From Halomonas sp. PR-M31 (GTDB taxonomy: Bacteria; Pseudomonadota; Gammaproteobacteria; Pseudomonadales; Halomonadaceae), in contig NZ_JIBT01000034.1 of assembly GCF_001039575.1 (NCBI RefSeq), forward strand, positions 20,653 through 84,652: DNA of 64,000 bases. Direction: 5' to 3'. A program made the position numbers and the translations under genes. Shown piece after piece: positions 41,078-53,566 of this stretch. The notes below the pieces were generated by a model that was not told where the DNA came from, searched no databases, and saw only the letters and a list, made by a program, of their open reading frames with translations. Each line of letters opens with the position of its first letter. Positions within the stretch are counted from its first letter, which is position 1.

Positions 41078-42046
41078 ATGCGTGACGACGCTGTCATCAA
41101 CGCCGTCAATCTGACGCGTCATTATCACGTCAAGACCAGTCCCTTCGCTGCTCCGGCGGTGGTCAAGGCACTTAACGAGGCAAGCTTCGATCTCTATCCC
41201 GGCCAGACCCTGGCGGTGGTCGGCGAATCCGGCTGTGGCAAGTCGACCCTGGCCCGGGTGCTGACGATGATCGAGCCACCCACCAGCGGACAGTTGACCA
41301 TCAACGGCCAGCGGGTGGAATTGAAGGAAGGACAGCGACCGCCACGAGAACTGCGTCGCGAAGTTCAGATCATCTTTCAAAACCCTTACGGCTCATTGAA
41401 TCCGCGCAAGACTGTAGCCGCCATGCTCGAAGAACCGCTGAAGCTCAACCGGTCTGATGTGAACGCCGAGCAACGACGGCAGAAGGCCCTAGAGATGATC
41501 GAGAAGGTCGGTCTGCGCCCGGAGCATGCGGATCGTTATCCGCACATGTTTTCTGGCGGTCAGCGCCAGCGTATTGCCATCGCCCGGGCGTTGATGCTCA
41601 ACCCCAAGATTCTCGTGCTGGACGAGCCGGTGTCGGCGCTGGATCTGTCGATTCAGGCCCAGGTGCTGAATCTGCTGAGTGATCTGCAGGACGAGTTCGG
41701 CCTCGCCTACGTGTTCATCTCTCACGATCTTTCCGTGGTCCAACGCATCGCCGACGATGTGATCGTCATGTACTTCGGCCAGCCGGTGGAAACCGGGCCC
41801 GCCTCGGAAGTGTTTACCACACCGCGCCACCCTTATACCCAGGCGCTGTTTTCTGCGACACCGGTAGCGGACCCCAATCGGCGCAAGGAACGAGTCAAGC
41901 TCAAGGGCGAACCACCTTCACCGCTTAGCCCACCGCCCGGTTGCCCTTTTGCGCCCCGCTGTTTCATGGCAACCGAGGAATGCACCCAGGCGACCCACCC
42001 CTTGGGGCAGTCACTCCTCGGGTCAAGGTCGCCTGCATTCATGTAG
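41078..42046 (+). CDS. dppF: Dipeptide ABC transporter ATP-binding protein DppF (C-terminus frameshifted)
   Basis: An ATPase partner of DppD: Walker A GESGCGKST, signature FSGGQRQR, Walker B ILVLDEP. The start at 41078 (MRDDAVINAVNL) has AAAAGGAT upstream; the frame is open much further back. The last residues (GQSLLGSRSPAFM) do not look like the family. Adding one G to the run at 42004-42007 gives AVTPRVKVACIHVEKEEAV and a stop at 42066, directly abutting the greB stop. The core enzyme is unaffected in either form. Confidence 0.92.
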   Translation: MRDDAVINAVNLTRHYHVKTSPFAAPAVVKALNEASFDLYPGQTLAVVGESGCGKSTLARVLTMIEPPTSGQLTINGQRVELKEGQRPPRELRREVQIIFQNPYGSLNPRKTVAAMLEEPLKLNRSDVNAEQRRQKALEMIEKVGLRPEHADRYPHMFSGGQRQRIAIARALMLNPKILVLDEPVSALDLSIQAQVLNLLSDLQDEFGLAYVFISHDLSVVQRIADDVIVMYFGQPVETGPASEVFTTPRHPYTQALFSATPVADPNRRKERVKLKGEPPSPLSPPPGCPFAPRCFMATEECTQATHPLGQSLLGSRSPAFM

Positions 42047-42066
42047 AAAAAGAAGAAGCGGTTTGA

Positions 42067-42567
42067 TCAGGGCGCGATGGCGGTGATTTCGATTTCGATG
42101 GCGCCGCTGGGTTTCGGCCAGGTCGTGATATCACCTTCTTCGCAGCCCAGCAGTGCCCGTCCAAGGGGCGAGGCCCAGCTAACCAAGGCCTCTTTTTCAT
42201 CATTGCGCTGTGACAGCGCCTCGTCCTCGCCGACGATGCGATAACGGTAGGTTTTATCATCATTATCGATAAACTCGACTCGGCAACCGAAGATCACTTT
42301 CTGCGGCGCCTCACTTCTGGGTTCGATGACCTGAGCCGATTGCAACCGTGCCTGACAGTAGCGAATATCGCGCTCCAGCATCGGAATACGCGACTGGGCT
42401 TGCAAATCGCCTCCTTGCAAGGTGTCTCGCTCGGCAATCAGATCGGCGCGCCACTGTTGCAAGGCGCGATGGCCAGTGGGGGTCATGTAATTGGGCAATT
42501 GACTGACGGCGCGCTCTGGAAGACTTTCGGGGCCGTCACTGTCTTCCTTGACGAAAGCTCGGCTCAT
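42067..42567 (-). CDS. greB: Transcription elongation factor GreB
   Basis: A 166-residue Gre factor: N-terminal coiled coil (~25-95; TPTGHRALQQWRADLIAERD) and C-terminal FKBP-like domain (VIFGCRVEFIDNDDKTYRYRIVGEDEA; SWASPLGRALLGCEEGD). It stimulates transcript cleavage by backtracked RNA polymerase. Acidic tip residues (ERD) are near the coiled-coil turn. Assignment as GreB rather than GreA rests on the RYRIVGEDEA segment and the N-terminal extension. It converges on dppF. Confidence 0.88.
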   Translation of the reverse strand: MSRAFVKEDSDGPESLPERAVSQLPNYMTPTGHRALQQWRADLIAERDTLQGGDLQAQSRIPMLERDIRYCQARLQSAQVIEPRSEAPQKVIFGCRVEFIDNDDKTYRYRIVGEDEALSQRNDEKEALVSWASPLGRALLGCEEGDITTWPKPSGAIEIEITAIAP

Positions 42568-42753
42568 GAAATGGTACTCCTGTCATGATTCAAAAGATTC
42601 AGCATAATACCGATAGGTATAATCGCATCGCTTTACTATAGTGGTATCTTAAACCCCGAATGCGTCTTGGCGTAGAGCCTTAACGACACTGATCGACAGG
42701 CTCACGGCAAGTGAAATACCCAGAAAGCGCAAGCGTCAAACGAGGACAGCAGC

Positions 42754-43188
42754 ATGCACGATATCCGCCTCAAGCGAATCTATAGTGAAGCCGACCCGGA
42801 GGATGGTGCGCGGGTGCTGGTGGATCGGCTTTGGCCCCGAGGCAAGCGTCGCGACACTCTGTCATTGACCGATTGGTATCGCGACGCATCCCCTTCCAAC
42901 GTCCTGAGGCGTCAGTGGCAACAAGGCGAGATCAGTTACGCCGTATTCATTCGTCGCTATCGCTGGGAAATGGCGGATGCCAAAAATTGTCTGGTGCCAT
43001 TGATGCGTTGGTGCCGTGAGGGTCGGCTCACCCTTCTCAGCGGTGCTCGCAATCTCGATCAGTCCCATCTTCCCATTTTGCGCGATGCCATTCTTGAGGC
43101 CTTGGGCAACAATGCTGCCCACAAAGGCAGTATCGAACTCAGCTCGTCACCCTGTTACGCAGAACAATTTTCTCAATATTCGAAGTAA
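42754..43188 (+). CDS. DUF488 (YeaO-like) protein
   Basis: A 144-residue soluble protein with the DUF488 signatures IRLKRIYSEADPEDGARVLVDRLWPRGKRR and, later, LTLLSGARN. It is slightly longer than the ~120-residue E. coli YeaO owing to a C-terminal extension. Function in the family is unknown. Monocistronic, followed by a stable hairpin. Confidence 0.87.
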   Translation: MHDIRLKRIYSEADPEDGARVLVDRLWPRGKRRDTLSLTDWYRDASPSNVLRRQWQQGEISYAVFIRRYRWEMADAKNCLVPLMRWCREGRLTLLSGARNLDQSHLPILRDAILEALGNNAAHKGSIELSSSPCYAEQFSQYSK

Positions 43189-43201
43189 CCCGTTTTCAAA
43201 T

Positions 43202-43234
43202 GCAAAGCGCATCCCCGCAGGGATGGCGCTTTGC
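43202..43234. terminator. Hairpin between convergent DUF488 gene and fadA
   Basis: A nine-base stem GCAAAGCGC/GCGCTTTGC and a five-base stem ATCCC/GGGAT, with one bulged G and a CGCA loop. Neither side has a good T run (minus side: ATTTGAAAA), so termination is likely but weak evidence. Confidence 0.5.
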
Positions 43235-43291
43235 GATGTCATGACGTGGTGCTCGAGCAGTCGTCTCCTGAAGAATGCTCGTAACGCCTGA

Positions 43292-46680
<3,389 letters not shown>

Positions 46681-46745
46681 AGAGAGGGCGTTGCTTGATA
46701 GATCATCGAGAAATCTCCACGAGGAGGGGGTTGGCAGAGAAAGAT

Positions 46746-46763
46746 TTCATACAAGTGTTTGAA
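46746..46763. promoter_or_regulatory. Candidate PsrA-type operator upstream of fadBA
   Basis: An 18-base near-palindrome, TTCATACA-AG-TGTTTGAA, in which seven of eight pairs match. It lies 40-57 bases before the likely fadB start. The CAAAC/GTTTG-like arms resemble sites of PsrA, a TetR regulator of beta-oxidation in many gammaproteobacteria; the assignment is inference. Confidence 0.4.
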
Positions 46764-46887
46764 TACAATCAGCTTGCGTTAGTGCGACGTCTGCGTCAAG
46801 TAGAGACCTTTATTCGCCGTATAGACAAAAGATATAGCTGATAAGATGCCGCTGCAGAAAACTTCGTGATTCGAGCCTGGCGATACC

Positions 46888-48012
46888 ATGACCACCGATG
46901 CTTCCTCCCGCTGGATGACGTTACATCAGCGCGCCGAGCGCTGGATAGAGCGATTCAAACCCTATGCCTGGCTATGGCCGCCTGTTGCTTTCCTATTGGG
47001 GGCGCTCAGCTTTTTCCTGGTGGACCGACAGAAATCCCTGGGCGCCTTGCTGGCTCTGGGGTTGCTGGTGGCCTGGGTGCTGCTTCTCTCCGAGAATCTG
47101 ATCGGACGTTTTCTGGCGCGTCGCGGATCGTCCCTTTTACCCGGCACGGTAACCTCCTTCGTTGCCCAGATGATACATCAGGAAACGCTTTTCTTTACCC
47201 TGCCCTTCGTGCTGGCCACCACCGTCTGGTCCAGTGGACAGACAGTGTTCACCCTAATGATGATTGGCTGTGCACTATTGTCGATTCTCGATCCGCTCTA
47301 TTTCCGACTGGCGGAGCGCCACCGCTGGCTCTATTTCATCTTTCATGCGCAGTGCGTATTTCTGGTGGTGTTGGTAACGCTTCCTATCATGCTACAGCTG
47401 ACTACCGGCGAAAGTTTTATGCTCGCGGTGCTAGCTGCCGCGTTTTTCAGCGTGCCCAGCCTGATTCATCTGACACGGCCTCGAGGCCTATTACGCTGGC
47501 TGGCCATGCTCGGTTTGATCGCAGTGCTGGCAGGAGCCGCCTGGGTCAGCCGTGCCTGGGTGCCCCCGGTAACACTATGGCTGACCGGCTCGGCGCTTTC
47601 TCCCGGCTTCGATACGGCTGCCCGGGAGCCCAGAGGCGACGTAGCGCTTACGACGCAAGCACTGGAACGCACCGGACTCTATGCCTATACCGCGATTCGT
47701 GCCCCGCGCGGCCTACGAGAGAAGATCTATCATGAATGGCGCCATGAGGGGGAGCTCGTCGATCGTATTGCACTGGTCATCAACGGCGGGCGCGACAAGG
47801 GCTATCGGGCCTGGACCCACAAGCAGCATTTTCCAAAGAACGCTCAGGGTGACTGGCGTATCGATGTGATGACCGGCACTGGACAGCGCATTGGCGTATT
47901 GCGCTTCAAAGTGGTGGAAGAGTCACAAAAAGCGATGCAGGCCGATGGAACCATTCGATCTCCCGGCGGTGTTCCAGGGCTCGATATCCGCCGTCTGTTA
48001 CCTGGGTCCTAA
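46888..48012 (+). CDS. Membrane protein with DUF5924 and DUF2914-type domains
   Basis: A 374-residue protein: about seven hydrophobic segments in residues 30-230 and a soluble C-terminal domain (YAYTAIRAPRGLREKIYHEWR; WRIDVMTGTGQRIGVLRF) of the DUF2914 kind. Similar proteins are annotated DUF5924 in Halomonas relatives. Function unknown. It diverges from fadB and precedes slyA. Confidence 0.75.
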   Translation: MTTDASSRWMTLHQRAERWIERFKPYAWLWPPVAFLLGALSFFLVDRQKSLGALLALGLLVAWVLLLSENLIGRFLARRGSSLLPGTVTSFVAQMIHQETLFFTLPFVLATTVWSSGQTVFTLMMIGCALLSILDPLYFRLAERHRWLYFIFHAQCVFLVVLVTLPIMLQLTTGESFMLAVLAAAFFSVPSLIHLTRPRGLLRWLAMLGLIAVLAGAAWVSRAWVPPVTLWLTGSALSPGFDTAAREPRGDVALTTQALERTGLYAYTAIRAPRGLREKIYHEWRHEGELVDRIALVINGGRDKGYRAWTHKQHFPKNAQGDWRIDVMTGTGQRIGVLRFKVVEESQKAMQADGTIRSPGGVPGLDIRRLLPGS

Positions 48013-48091
48013 TAGCGTTTATTGACTGTACTTGCATTGCGCTTCTCAGACTTGGACAATCTTCTTATTTAGCCTGCGAAGTGATAAAACA

Positions 48092-48538
48092 ATGCAAGAA
48101 AGCATCGGTTTCAAACTCTCACGTGTACCCCGTCTTTGGCGTGCCGTTCTTGATGAACGGCTAGCACCTCTTGGCCTTACTCAAACTCGCTGGGTCACGC
48201 TCTATCATCTATGGCGCATGGGGGGCGGTCAGGCACAGTGTGATCTGGCCAAGGCCATCGGCGTCGAGGCGCCCTCCTTGGTGCGTACTCTGGATCAGTT
48301 GACGGAACAGGGACTTATCGAACGTCGTCCCTGCAATGATGATCGGCGTACCAAACGCATCTTCCTTACCAACAAGGCCAACCCGCTACTGGAGCGCATC
48401 GATGCCATCGTGACGGAAGCCCGAGAAGAGATGCTCAGCGGCATCACCCAGGAGGAAGTTGATCTATTCGAGGACCTGCTGACCCGTATCGAAAAAAACG
48501 GATTGCGCATACAAACCCGAACGGTTAGCGAAGTCTGA
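48092..48538 (+). CDS. slyA: MarR-family transcriptional regulator SlyA
   Basis: A 148-residue winged-helix protein. The start at 48092 (MQESIGFKLSRVPRLWRAVL) matches SlyA; the DNA-binding region is QCDLAKAIGVEAPSLVRTLDQL followed by the wing RRPCNDDRRTKRI. Known SlyA proteins counter H-NS silencing and control stress and envelope genes. Direct targets cannot be read from the window. Confidence 0.88.
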   Translation: MQESIGFKLSRVPRLWRAVLDERLAPLGLTQTRWVTLYHLWRMGGGQAQCDLAKAIGVEAPSLVRTLDQLTEQGLIERRPCNDDRRTKRIFLTNKANPLLERIDAIVTEAREEMLSGITQEEVDLFEDLLTRIEKNGLRIQTRTVSEV

Positions 48539-48543
48539 TTCGC

Positions 48544-49071
48544 TCAGGTTGACTCTTCAGCGCTAGGATCTTGAACGGGACTGCCCAAAACCTCGCAAAC
48601 AGCAACCAGAGCGGCATGGTTTGCGTTGAATGCTTCTACGCTTTGGGATTCCTCCCACCAGAGCGTTAAATAGCGTCTTTCGGATTCAAGCACCAGCGCA
48701 TCCTGAGGTAGCTCTTCGAGCACTTGCTCCAAGCAGGATCGAGCCTTTCCAGAAAACGATCTGAGAGGCTCGATGCGCCAACGCCAGTTCTTGCGTTTTT
48801 CGTCGAAGGGTTTTAGCACTTCACTCGCATGAGTTTCCCGTACCAGCACGAAGTAAGGCCCTGGCCGGTCCTGGGGGTAAAGCCATCGATAGCTGACCAA
48901 ACCTGCAGGGGGAGCATGCAGCGGTGGCTTGCCGAACTTGACCGTAATGCCTAAATGGCGCGCCTGCTGGCGCAGTTGCCCAAGACGCCGGTCGCGACGA
49001 GAAGGACGTAACCACATCATAGGTGAAAGTATGATCAGCATGGTGAATAGTATGATCAGCCATAGCGCCAT
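48544..49071 (-). CDS. Hypothetical single-pass membrane protein
   Basis: A 175-residue protein with one N-terminal helix (MALWLIILFTMLIILSPMMW) and a basic, soluble remainder ending in an acidic tail. No known domain recognised. Its coding quality is good and it faces uspA divergently. Probably anchored in the inner membrane with the bulk in the cytoplasm (positive-inside rule: RPSRRDRR). Confidence 0.7.
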   Translation of the reverse strand: MALWLIILFTMLIILSPMMWLRPSRRDRRLGQLRQQARHLGITVKFGKPPLHAPPAGLVSYRWLYPQDRPGPYFVLVRETHASEVLKPFDEKRKNWRWRIEPLRSFSGKARSCLEQVLEELPQDALVLESERRYLTLWWEESQSVEAFNANHAALVAVCEVLGSPVQDPSAEEST

Positions 49072-49164
49072 TTAAGAATCCCAAAATTGATTTGAATCAG
49101 TTGTGTATCCTACAGGCACCGCATAAAGTAAAAGCATTCAATATGCGGTAAAGGAAAACTCGTC

Positions 49165-49620
49165 ATGAGCAATGAATACCGTCACGTACTGGTTGCAGTG
49201 GACCTGACCAAGGACTCCCACAAAGTACTCGAACGCGCCATTCCCATCGCTCGACGCAACCAGGCTAAACTGTCCATCATTCACACCTTGGAGCCTCTAG
49301 GCTTTGCCTATGGAGGCGATATCCCCATGGATCTGACCAGCATTCAGGATCAGCTGGACGACCATGCCAAACAGCGCCTGGCCGAGATCGCCGACCCTGA
49401 CGGTATTCCTCGAGAGGAGCAGCATGTGGTGGTGGGGATGCCGGATACGGAAATTCACCGCTTTTCCCGGGAATACGATGTGGATTTGATTGTCGTCGGT
49501 TCTCATGGTCGTCATGGCTTCGCCCTGCTGCTCGGCTCGACCTCCACCGGGGTGCTGCACGGCGCCCACTGCGATGTACTGGCGGTAAGAGTGGGCAAAG
49601 AAGGGGAAACCCAGGAATAG
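49165..49620 (+). CDS. Universal stress protein (UspA family)
   Basis: A 151-residue Usp-fold protein. It starts YRHVLVAVDLTKDSHKVLERA and ends with the nucleotide-binding loop VVGSHGRHGFALLLGSTSTGVLHGAHCDVLAV, close to the G-2x-G-9x-G(S/T) ATP-binding type. GGTAAAGGAAAA precedes the ATG. Role: survival under stress and growth arrest, by family. Confidence 0.92.
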   Translation: MSNEYRHVLVAVDLTKDSHKVLERAIPIARRNQAKLSIIHTLEPLGFAYGGDIPMDLTSIQDQLDDHAKQRLAEIADPDGIPREEQHVVVGMPDTEIHRFSREYDVDLIVVGSHGRHGFALLLGSTSTGVLHGAHCDVLAVRVGKEGETQE

Positions 49621-49659
49621 ACCAATCGATGACAAACAACGAACCATACTGTTCCTGAC

Positions 49660-49684
49660 AAGGGCCGCCCAAAAGGCGGCCCTT
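49660..49684. terminator. Hairpin between convergent usp and uup genes
   Basis: A perfect ten-base-pair stem, AAGGGCCGCC with GGCGGCCCTT and a CAAAA loop. There is no T run on either strand, so it is a stable mRNA 3'-end structure and only a possible terminator. Confidence 0.55.
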
Positions 49685-49703
49685 GCAGTTGGTAAGAACA
49701 CCA

Positions 49704-51647
49704 TCACGGATCAGCGCTACCTTCGGCCAGCGCTTCCAATTCCATCCAACGCTCCATGGCAGCATCGAGCTCCGCTTGTTTTGCCTGCAGAGCCTCCAGC
49801 ATCCGCGTGACGTCATCACCTTCCTGCTGATAGAACCCCGGATCGCCAATCTCGGCCTCAAAAGCCGCGATCTCGGCTTCAAGGGCTTCGATGGTGGAAG
49901 GCAAGCTGTCGAGCTCGCGCTGCACCTTGTAGGAAAGCTTACCACCCTTCTTCTTCGCCGGTGCCGCCATCGCCTTCGATGTATTGGCAGACACTTGGCT
50001 GCCGGTATCGTTCTTGGCCTTCTTCGAGACTACGCTGGCATCGAAATCCCAGGGCGCAGGAGGCAGTTTGCCGCCTTGACGCACCCAGTCGGAGTAGCCG
50101 CCCACGTATTCATGCACCCTGCCTTCACCTTCGAAAGCCAGCACTTCGGTGACGACGTTGTCCATGAACTGGCGATCGTGAGACACCAGCAGCAGGGTGC
50201 CATCGAAATCGAGCAGCAGCTCTTCGAGTAGCTCAAGGGTTTCAACGTCCAGATCGTTGGTGGGCTCATCGAGCACCAGCACGTTGGCCGGCTGAGTGAA
50301 AAGCTTGGCCAGCAGCAGACGATTCGACTCGCCGCCGGACAATGCCTTGACCGGCTGACGTGCCCGTTCCGGTGTGAACAGAAAGTCCTGCAGATAGCTG
50401 ATGACGTGCTTATCCTTGCCGCCAACGCTGACCCGGTCACTGCCTTGGGCGACGTTGTCGTACACGGTCTTTTCCGGTTCGAGCCCTGCCCGCAGCTGAT
50501 CGAAGTACGCAACCTTCATGTTGGTGCCCAGACGCACCTTGCCTTCGCTCGGCGCAAGCTCCCCCAGAAGAATCTTGAGCAGCGTGGTCTTGCCTGCCCC
50601 GTTGCGGCCGATCAAACCGACGCGATCGCCCCGCTGTATTTCCAGGTCCAGATCGCGAATCACCCAGTCATTGCCGAAACGCTGGCTGACGCCGCTCAAC
50701 TCGACGACGCGCTTGCCGCTACGCTCACCGGAATCGACGTTGATGGTCGCTCGCCCTTGGCGTTCACGGCGCTCGGAGCGTTCCGAGCGCATTTTCTGTA
50801 GCGCTCGCACCCGACCTTCGTTGCGGGTTCGCCGTGCCTTGATGCCTTGACGTATCCAGGTTTCTTCCTGAGCAAGCTTCTTGTCGAACTCGGCGTTCTC
50901 CCGCGCTTCGATCTCGAGCTCGTGGGCTTTCTGCTCTTGATAGCGGGCGTAATTGCCAGGATAACGCCCCAGGCGGCCACGATCGAGTTCGAGAATGCCG
51001 GTGGCCAGGCGCGAAAGAAACGTTCGATCGTGGGTAATGAACAGCACCGCACCAGAAAACGACAACAGCTGCTCTTCGAGCCAGGTGATCGTGTCCAGAT
51101 CCAGATGGTTGGTGGGCTCATCCAACAGCAGCAGATCCGGTTCTGATACCAGCGCTCGAGCCAAGGCGACCCGCCGACGCCAGCCACCGGACAGATCGCT
51201 CATGGCGCCATCCGCAGGCAAGCCGAGTTTGGTCAATACGGTACCGATGCGCTGATGAAAGGACCAGCCATCGATGGCCTCTATTTGCGTCTGCAATTTT
51301 GCCATCCGATCCATGTCCGGGTCCGGCGACTGAATCAAATGGTGATATTCCGCCAGCAACGAACCGGCCTGAGGCAATCCTTGCGCCACCACATCGAAGA
51401 TGGTCATGCCACTCGCAGCGGGCAGGTCCTGTTCCAGCACGCCGATACGCAGGCCCGGCGCACGCCAGATCATGCCGCCGTCCGGCTGATTATTCCCGGA
51501 CACCAGCCCCAGCAAGGTAGACTTGCCGGTGCCGTTACGCCCTACCAGCGCCAGACGCTCTCCCCTTTCCAGCACCAGGTCGGCACCATCGAGCAGTACC
51601 TGCGGGCCGTAAGCCAACTGCAACTGTTCAAGACGTAACAACGTCAC
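49704..51647 (-). CDS. uup: ABC-F family ATPase Uup
   Basis: A 647-residue soluble protein with two ABC domains: Walker A GRNGTGKST and GRNGAGKTT, signatures LSGGWRRR and LSGGESNR, Walker B LLLLDEPTNHLD and VLVLDEPTNDLD. The C-terminal coiled coil (LDSLPSTIEALEAEIAAFEAE) identifies Uup among ABC-F proteins and in E. coli binds branched DNA. No membrane segment. Roles: ribosome-associated quality control and suppression of transposon excision. Confidence 0.94.
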   Translation of the reverse strand: MTLLRLEQLQLAYGPQVLLDGADLVLERGERLALVGRNGTGKSTLLGLVSGNNQPDGGMIWRAPGLRIGVLEQDLPAASGMTIFDVVAQGLPQAGSLLAEYHHLIQSPDPDMDRMAKLQTQIEAIDGWSFHQRIGTVLTKLGLPADGAMSDLSGGWRRRVALARALVSEPDLLLLDEPTNHLDLDTITWLEEQLLSFSGAVLFITHDRTFLSRLATGILELDRGRLGRYPGNYARYQEQKAHELEIEARENAEFDKKLAQEETWIRQGIKARRTRNEGRVRALQKMRSERSERRERQGRATINVDSGERSGKRVVELSGVSQRFGNDWVIRDLDLEIQRGDRVGLIGRNGAGKTTLLKILLGELAPSEGKVRLGTNMKVAYFDQLRAGLEPEKTVYDNVAQGSDRVSVGGKDKHVISYLQDFLFTPERARQPVKALSGGESNRLLLAKLFTQPANVLVLDEPTNDLDVETLELLEELLLDFDGTLLLVSHDRQFMDNVVTEVLAFEGEGRVHEYVGGYSDWVRQGGKLPPAPWDFDASVVSKKAKNDTGSQVSANTSKAMAAPAKKKGGKLSYKVQRELDSLPSTIEALEAEIAAFEAEIGDPGFYQQEGDDVTRMLEALQAKQAELDAAMERWMELEALAEGSADP

Positions 51648-51760
51648 ACACCTACCTCGCTCGCCAGTATTTCAGGTCGCCTAGTGTAACCCATGACCCG
51701 GCTACTGTGGTCCGCTGCAAGGCGTTACAATAACGAGTCCAGTCCGTCAGGAGTCTTGTC

Positions 51761-52618
51761 TTGTCTTCGTCCCCTACTACCGTTGATGAATTTCTACCGC
51801 AAGCGCTTCGTTTCACCGCCTCCGCGGAGCTGGTGGACATCGGCGCCAATCTGACCCATCAGAGCTTTGCCGACGATCTGGAGGCGGTCATCGCGCGAGC
51901 TAGGGCTGCCAATGTCACAACGCTCATCCTCACTGGAACGGATCTCGAGCATGCGCAACAGGCGGTCGAACTGGCCAAGAGAACGCCCGGGCTCTACGCT
52001 ACCGCCGGCGTGCATCCCCACGATGCCAGCGGCTGGAGTCCAGCGCTTGGACAAGCAATGCGGGATCTACATCAACAGCCCGAAACCGTTGCCGTCGGGG
52101 AGTGTGGGCTCGATTTCAATCGCAATTTTTCCACGCCTGCGGAACAAGAGCGTGCTTTTGAAGCACAGCTTGGCCTGGCGGTGGAAAGCGGGCTTCCATT
52201 GTTCATTCATGAGCGGGATGCGGGTAAACGCATGCTGGAAATACTGCGTGCCTGGCGAGACGATATCGCGGACGCTGTCATTCACTGTTTCACCGGCGAG
52301 CGGCAGACCCTTCACGGCTATCTGGATCTCGACCTGCACATTGGGCTGACCGGCTGGCTGTGCGACGAACGACGCGGCCACCATCTACGCGAGCTGCTTG
52401 GCGACATTCCGTTGCAGCGGCTGATGGTGGAAACCGACTGCCCTTATCTGCTGCCGCGCAACCTGCCCGCCAAACTCAAGGGGCGACGCCATGAACCTGC
52501 CCTGCTGCCCTGGATCGTGAAAGAGATCGCTCACTGGCGCGGCACCGATGAAGCGGAGTTGGCTTGGGCCACCACCGCGACGGCACGCCGCTTCTTTCGC
52601 CTGGAGACACCCTCATGA
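51761..52618 (+). CDS. TatD-family hydrolase
   Basis: A 285-residue metal-dependent nuclease-like hydrolase. Metal ligands: VDIGANLTH at the N-terminus (the His-x-His of other family members is replaced by N-x-x-H), Glu in GECGLDFNR, His in LFIHERDA, His in VIHCFTGE and Asp in VETDCPYLLPR, all as in E. coli TatD. The start is TTG with CAGGAG seven bases before it. Distinct from eboB. It overlaps the next gene by four bases (ATGA). Confidence 0.9.
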   Translation: MSSSPTTVDEFLPQALRFTASAELVDIGANLTHQSFADDLEAVIARARAANVTTLILTGTDLEHAQQAVELAKRTPGLYATAGVHPHDASGWSPALGQAMRDLHQQPETVAVGECGLDFNRNFSTPAEQERAFEAQLGLAVESGLPLFIHERDAGKRMLEILRAWRDDIADAVIHCFTGERQTLHGYLDLDLHIGLTGWLCDERRGHHLRELLGDIPLQRLMVETDCPYLLPRNLPAKLKGRRHEPALLPWIVKEIAHWRGTDEAELAWATTATARRFFRLETPS

Positions 52619-53094
52619 CTGATTTTCCCGGCTTCATCGCCGTCGAGACCGGTGAAGACGATGCACTACCCTTGGCCATTGCCTGGGCACTGCCGGATGG
52701 CCAGATCAAGCACACTCTCATTGAACCCGATGATGACTGGCTGGATGACGAGCTGCTCAAGCTGGGTGATTACAGCCTTGAGGAGCTGCGCACCTTTGGT
52801 GTCAGCCCGCTGGATGTGCTTCGAGAACTCGAGGGTGATCACTACAGCACGACGCTTTATACCGCTGGGGTGAGCGACGACGAGGCGGCCCTGTCGCGGT
52901 TGTTCGATGATTTCGGCGTCGATCCCTTCGTCGAGCTGGCGCCCGCCGAAAGCCTTTACCCGGATATGAAGGGTGGCGAATGGGCGCGGGCGCGTAATGA
53001 ACTGTTCGGTGAGCTGGGACTGGAACCGCTGCGCCCGGAGCATGAGGTACAGGTCATGCTGTACCTGCATCAACGGTTGAGCGAGACAGAATGA
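52615..53094 (+). CDS. Conserved hypothetical acidic protein
   Basis: A 159-residue, very acidic soluble protein (DEDDA- and DDDWLDDELLKLG-like stretches). Start at 52615 (MTDFPGFIAVETGEDDALP) coupled to the TatD-family gene by an ATGA overlap. The N-terminal part (FIAVETGEDDALPLAIAWAL) hints at an RNase H-like first strand, but no catalytic set is obvious. Function unknown. Confidence 0.75.
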   Translation: MTDFPGFIAVETGEDDALPLAIAWALPDGQIKHTLIEPDDDWLDDELLKLGDYSLEELRTFGVSPLDVLRELEGDHYSTTLYTAGVSDDEAALSRLFDDFGVDPFVELAPAESLYPDMKGGEWARARNELFGELGLEPLRPEHEVQVMLYLHQRLSETE

Positions 53095-53110
53095 TCAGGG
53101 ATTGGTCTAC

Positions 53111-53473
53111 CTAGGGTAGCTCCTTGCCATGGTGACGCTGCGCATGACGCCGACCCATGAAGGCCATAACGCCCCCCGCCGTCACGGTAGCCATGAAGGC
53201 GATGTTGGCACTACTTGAAACGATTACACCAATCACGCCAATGACCGCCAAGGCCAAGCCCAGATAAGGGCTCTTACCGAAGAGTGTGACGGCGGCCACA
53301 ATCAAGGCCACCAACGCTATGATCGCTTCCGGCCAGCCTAGTCCTGCTACGGTCTGCTCGGTAGGATCGGCTTGCATCCCGACATCAGTACCCAGATAGA
53401 GTGAAATCCCCGATGCGATGAGCGCCCAAAGCGACGCCAGAATAGCCAGAATGGCTCCGATACGATGCAGCAT
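53111..53473 (-). CDS. Small hypothetical membrane protein
   Basis: A 120-residue protein with about four hydrophobic segments (AILAILASLWALIASGISLY; EAIIALVALIVAAVTLF; two more). The start at 53473 has an excellent ribosome binding site (AAGGAGGGAAGC), preferred over an ATG at 53491. Family not recognised; ends in a basic His-rich tail. Confidence 0.7.
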   Translation of the reverse strand: MLHRIGAILAILASLWALIASGISLYLGTDVGMQADPTEQTVAGLGWPEAIIALVALIVAAVTLFGKSPYLGLALAVIGVIGVIVSSSANIAFMATVTAGGVMAFMGRRHAQRHHGKELP

Positions 53474-53566
53474 GCTTCCCTCCTTGGACAAATATTATTT
53501 CTGCGAACGTTCTACTGTTATCAACGATTACCTTGGTTCATTCCCCAAAAAAATCAAGCCTGTATA

